Source: Haloimpatiens massiliensis
GTDB lineage: Bacteria > Bacillota > Clostridia > Clostridiales > Clostridiaceae
DNA: 54,962 bases
NCBI RefSeq assembly: GCF_900184255.1
Contig: NZ_LT854640.1
Location: 2,306,946 to 2,361,907, forward strand
Direction of reading: 5' to 3'
Shown: positions 53,648 through 54,962 of the stretch, one piece after another
Position numbering within the stretch: position 1 is the stretch's first letter
Layout: each line of letters begins with the position of its first letter
Notes under the pieces: generated by a model
Told to the model about the DNA's origin: nothing
Databases searched by the model: none
The model's input: only the letters and a program-made list of their open reading frames with translations
Position numbers and translations under genes: made by a program

Positions 53648-53845
53648 TGATTAACCCACAAAAAGCATTATATTACTTGAATTATGAAATTTCTCTGGAA
53701 TAACTTGCATAAGAAGCGAAGGAACTGTTTAAATTTAATTTTAGAAATTCTTCTTTTAGACAGATAAAATTATCGTAAGCCTGGCAAGGACGCCAGGCTA
53801 GCGAACCTGAATTCCACCACATTGTACCTTATTGTAGTTTAATCA
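53648..53845. repeat. Repeat A copy 11, internally deleted (198 bp)
   Basis: The left half and first core hairpin (GCCTGGC/GCCAGGC) are intact, then GCGAACCTGA joins directly to the terminal ATTCCACCACATTGTACC. It sits between the two repeat B copies. Confidence 0.9.
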
Positions 53846-53889
53846 TAAGTTAAAATTCATAAATCTTTAAATTTAATATTACCAGATAA

Positions 53890-54046
53890 GGTACATGAAA
53901 AGAAATAACAAGTCAAAGATGCTAGTATATTTTGTGTCAGACAAGGAAGCAGGTTCCGTCGTTAGTAAGGCTATCGGCGGATTCTGCTGACGCAGTATGA
54001 CGCAAAATAGGCTAGCATACTGACTTATTATTTATTTGAATGTGCC
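53890..54046. repeat. Repeat B long copy (157 bp)
   Basis: Imperfect inverted ends GGTACATGAAAAGAAATAAC and TTATTATTTATTTGAATGTGCC enclose a GC-richer core (about 53937-54003: GAAGCAGGTTCCGTC, GCGGATTCTGCTGACGC). No ORF. Same plan as repeat A but unrelated sequence. Confidence 0.85.
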
Positions 54047-54226
54047 TAAGTGATATAATACTTATTTATAGGCCTGTAAATATATTAAAGATTTTCAATG
54101 TAGGAAAGAAACTTCAATTTATTTGCTATGACAAAACTATGAAAGGAGATATCTTTAGTTATTTAAAATATAAATAAAAGTAATCAAATATAGTAAAATC
54201 CACTTATGAAAAGGAAGTGAGTACAT
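54047..54226. other. Left flank of the IS607-like element
   Basis: 180 bp of AT-rich sequence between repeat B and the HTH fragment gene. It is too short to hold the group I intron of an IStron, so the element reads as plain IS607-like. The left end was not located. Confidence 0.4.
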
Positions 54227-54394
54227 TTGAAAAATAATAACTATAAACCAAATGAATTTGCAGAATTAATTAATGTATCAGTTAGAACATTGCAAAGATG
54301 GGATAACGAAGGAATATTAAAAGCATTTAGAACACCAACAAATAGGAGATATTATACTTATGAGCAATACAAAGAAAATATAAGAAAAAGATAA
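54227..54394 (+). CDS. IS607 TnpA N-terminal HTH fragment (no recombinase domain)
   Basis: 55 residues from TTG with GGAAGTGA upstream. YKPNEFAELINVSVRTLQRWDNEGILKAFRTPTNRRYYT is the MerR-like HTH of IS607-family serine recombinases; it then stops after QYKENIRKR. The catalytic serine recombinase domain (about 130 residues) is missing, with tnpB following at once. A deletion product or a stand-alone DNA-binding protein. Confidence 0.75.
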   Translation: MKNNNYKPNEFAELINVSVRTLQRWDNEGILKAFRTPTNRRYYTYEQYKENIRKR

Positions 54395-54400
54395 AGGAAG

Positions 54401-54962
54401 ATGAAGAAGTTGAAAAAAGCATACAAAATAGAAATTAAACCAACAGAAGAACAGATAACTAAAATTCATCAAACTATTGGTGTAAGTAGGTTTATATACA
54501 ATTTTTATATTGCTCATAATAAAGAAGTTTATGAAAAAGAGAAAAAATTTATTAGTGGTATGGATTTTTCTAAATGGATTAATAACAAATATATTCCTAA
54601 TCATCCTGACAAAGCTTGGATTAAAGAAGTGTCTTCCAAAGCTACTAAACAAGCCATTATGAATGGAGAAAAAGCATTTAAGAAATTTTTTAAAGGGGAA
54701 AGCGGCTTTCCTAAATTTAAGAAAAAGAAAAATCAAGATGTTAAAGCTTACTTTCCAAAGAACAATAAAACAGATTGGACTATTGAAAGACATAGGGTTA
54801 AAGTACCAACTTTAGGCTGGATTAGATTAAAAGAATTTGGATACATTCCAGTTAACTCCATAGTTAAAAGTGGTACAGTAAGCCAAAAAGCAGATAGATA
54901 TTTTGTTTCAATTTTAGTTGAAGAAGCTATTAAAGTAGATAATAAACCTTATTCAGAAGGAA
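54401..54962 (+). CDS. tnpB: TnpB-like nuclease, partial at window end
   Basis: 187 codons visible, cut by the window edge. KKAYKIEIKPTEEQITKIHQTIGVSRFIYNFYI is the classic TnpB N-terminus, and KATKQAIMNGEKAFKKFFKGESGFPKFKKKK the next conserved block. The RuvC part lies outside. Start ATG at 54401, or more likely TTG at 54410, since AAAGGAAG ends at 54400. A different subfamily from the TnpB at 31396. Confidence 0.9.
   Translation, partial: MKKLKKAYKIEIKPTEEQITKIHQTIGVSRFIYNFYIAHNKEVYEKEKKFISGMDFSKWINNKYIPNHPDKAWIKEVSSKATKQAIMNGEKAFKKFFKGESGFPKFKKKKNQDVKAYFPKNNKTDWTIERHRVKVPTLGWIRLKEFGYIPVNSIVKSGTVSQKADRYFVSILVEEAIKVDNKPYSEG

Noticed and set aside
54047..54400. IStron (group I intron plus IS)
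   Set aside because: Only about 180 bp lie upstream of the tnpA fragment, too short for a group I intron, and no intron core was recognised.

Overview
The window is AT-rich DNA with Firmicutes ribosome binding sites (GGAGG/AGGAG), T-box leaders, a DhaKLM glycerone kinase, a corrinoid methyltransferase cluster and a CwlD-type amidase. Together these point to a Clostridium chromosome, most like the C. botulinum/sporogenes group; that is inference from gene content and style, since no rRNA or tRNA marker lies in the window.

Layout. 0.6-13.3 kb: a minus-strand metabolic island. A sigma-54 activator with an HPr-like N-terminus (11.2-13.3 kb) lies upstream of glpF-dhaK-dhaL-dhaM, and glpF has a visible -24/-12 promoter. 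A corrinoid protein, two UroD/MtaA-type methyltransferases, a corrinoid-reactivating ASKHA/2Fe-2S protein and a third diverged methyltransferase follow. 13.8-29.4 kb: mostly housekeeping and transport genes: brnQ with a T-box, an anchored Lys-rich protein, an HTH regulator with an MFS exporter, a nucleoside hydrolase, a cold shock protein, hemolysin III, an SPL-like radical SAM protein, sstT, a secreted FTP/PepSY-like protein, and argS behind a repeat-expanded T-box. 29.4-33.0 kb: a histidine kinase plus ABC-2 permease without their usual ATPase and response regulator, next to a lone TnpB. 33.5-36.7 kb: a lantibiotic-immunity-like lipoprotein and a BceAB-type transporter. 37.2-50.8 kb: two paralogous gene modules, each with three integral-membrane subunits, a short LanF-like ATPase and anchored extracytoplasmic proteins. 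They are separated by a DDE insertion sequence and a small secreted protein, and one of them carries an intramembrane-sensing two-component system. 51-55 kb: a truncated gene, a CwlD-like amidase, a HAD phosphatase, and the start of an IS607-like element with an HTH-only tnpA and a partial tnpB.

Repeats are the second theme. Eleven copies of an inverted-repeat MITE (repeat A; about 312, 198, 135, 84 and 74 bp forms plus fragments) are scattered through the window, several with 5-6 bp target duplications. There are also a second MITE-like family (B, two copies), a 102-bp palindromic family (E, two copies), REP-like GGGGACGGTTAA motifs at eight loci mostly at gene ends, and heptamer arrays in three places.

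The strongest candidate for an undescribed system is the duplicated transporter region. A 0.4-kb stretch containing the kinase 3' end, two hairpins and a promoter has been copied to 43.5-43.9 kb. There it leaves a kinase remnant and now sits upstream of the secreted protein gene. This looks like one ancestral signalling-transport-secreted-protein locus that was duplicated, lost one two-component system, and was then split by an IS. Its substrate cannot be told from sequence; the architecture resembles antimicrobial peptide sensing, immunity or export.
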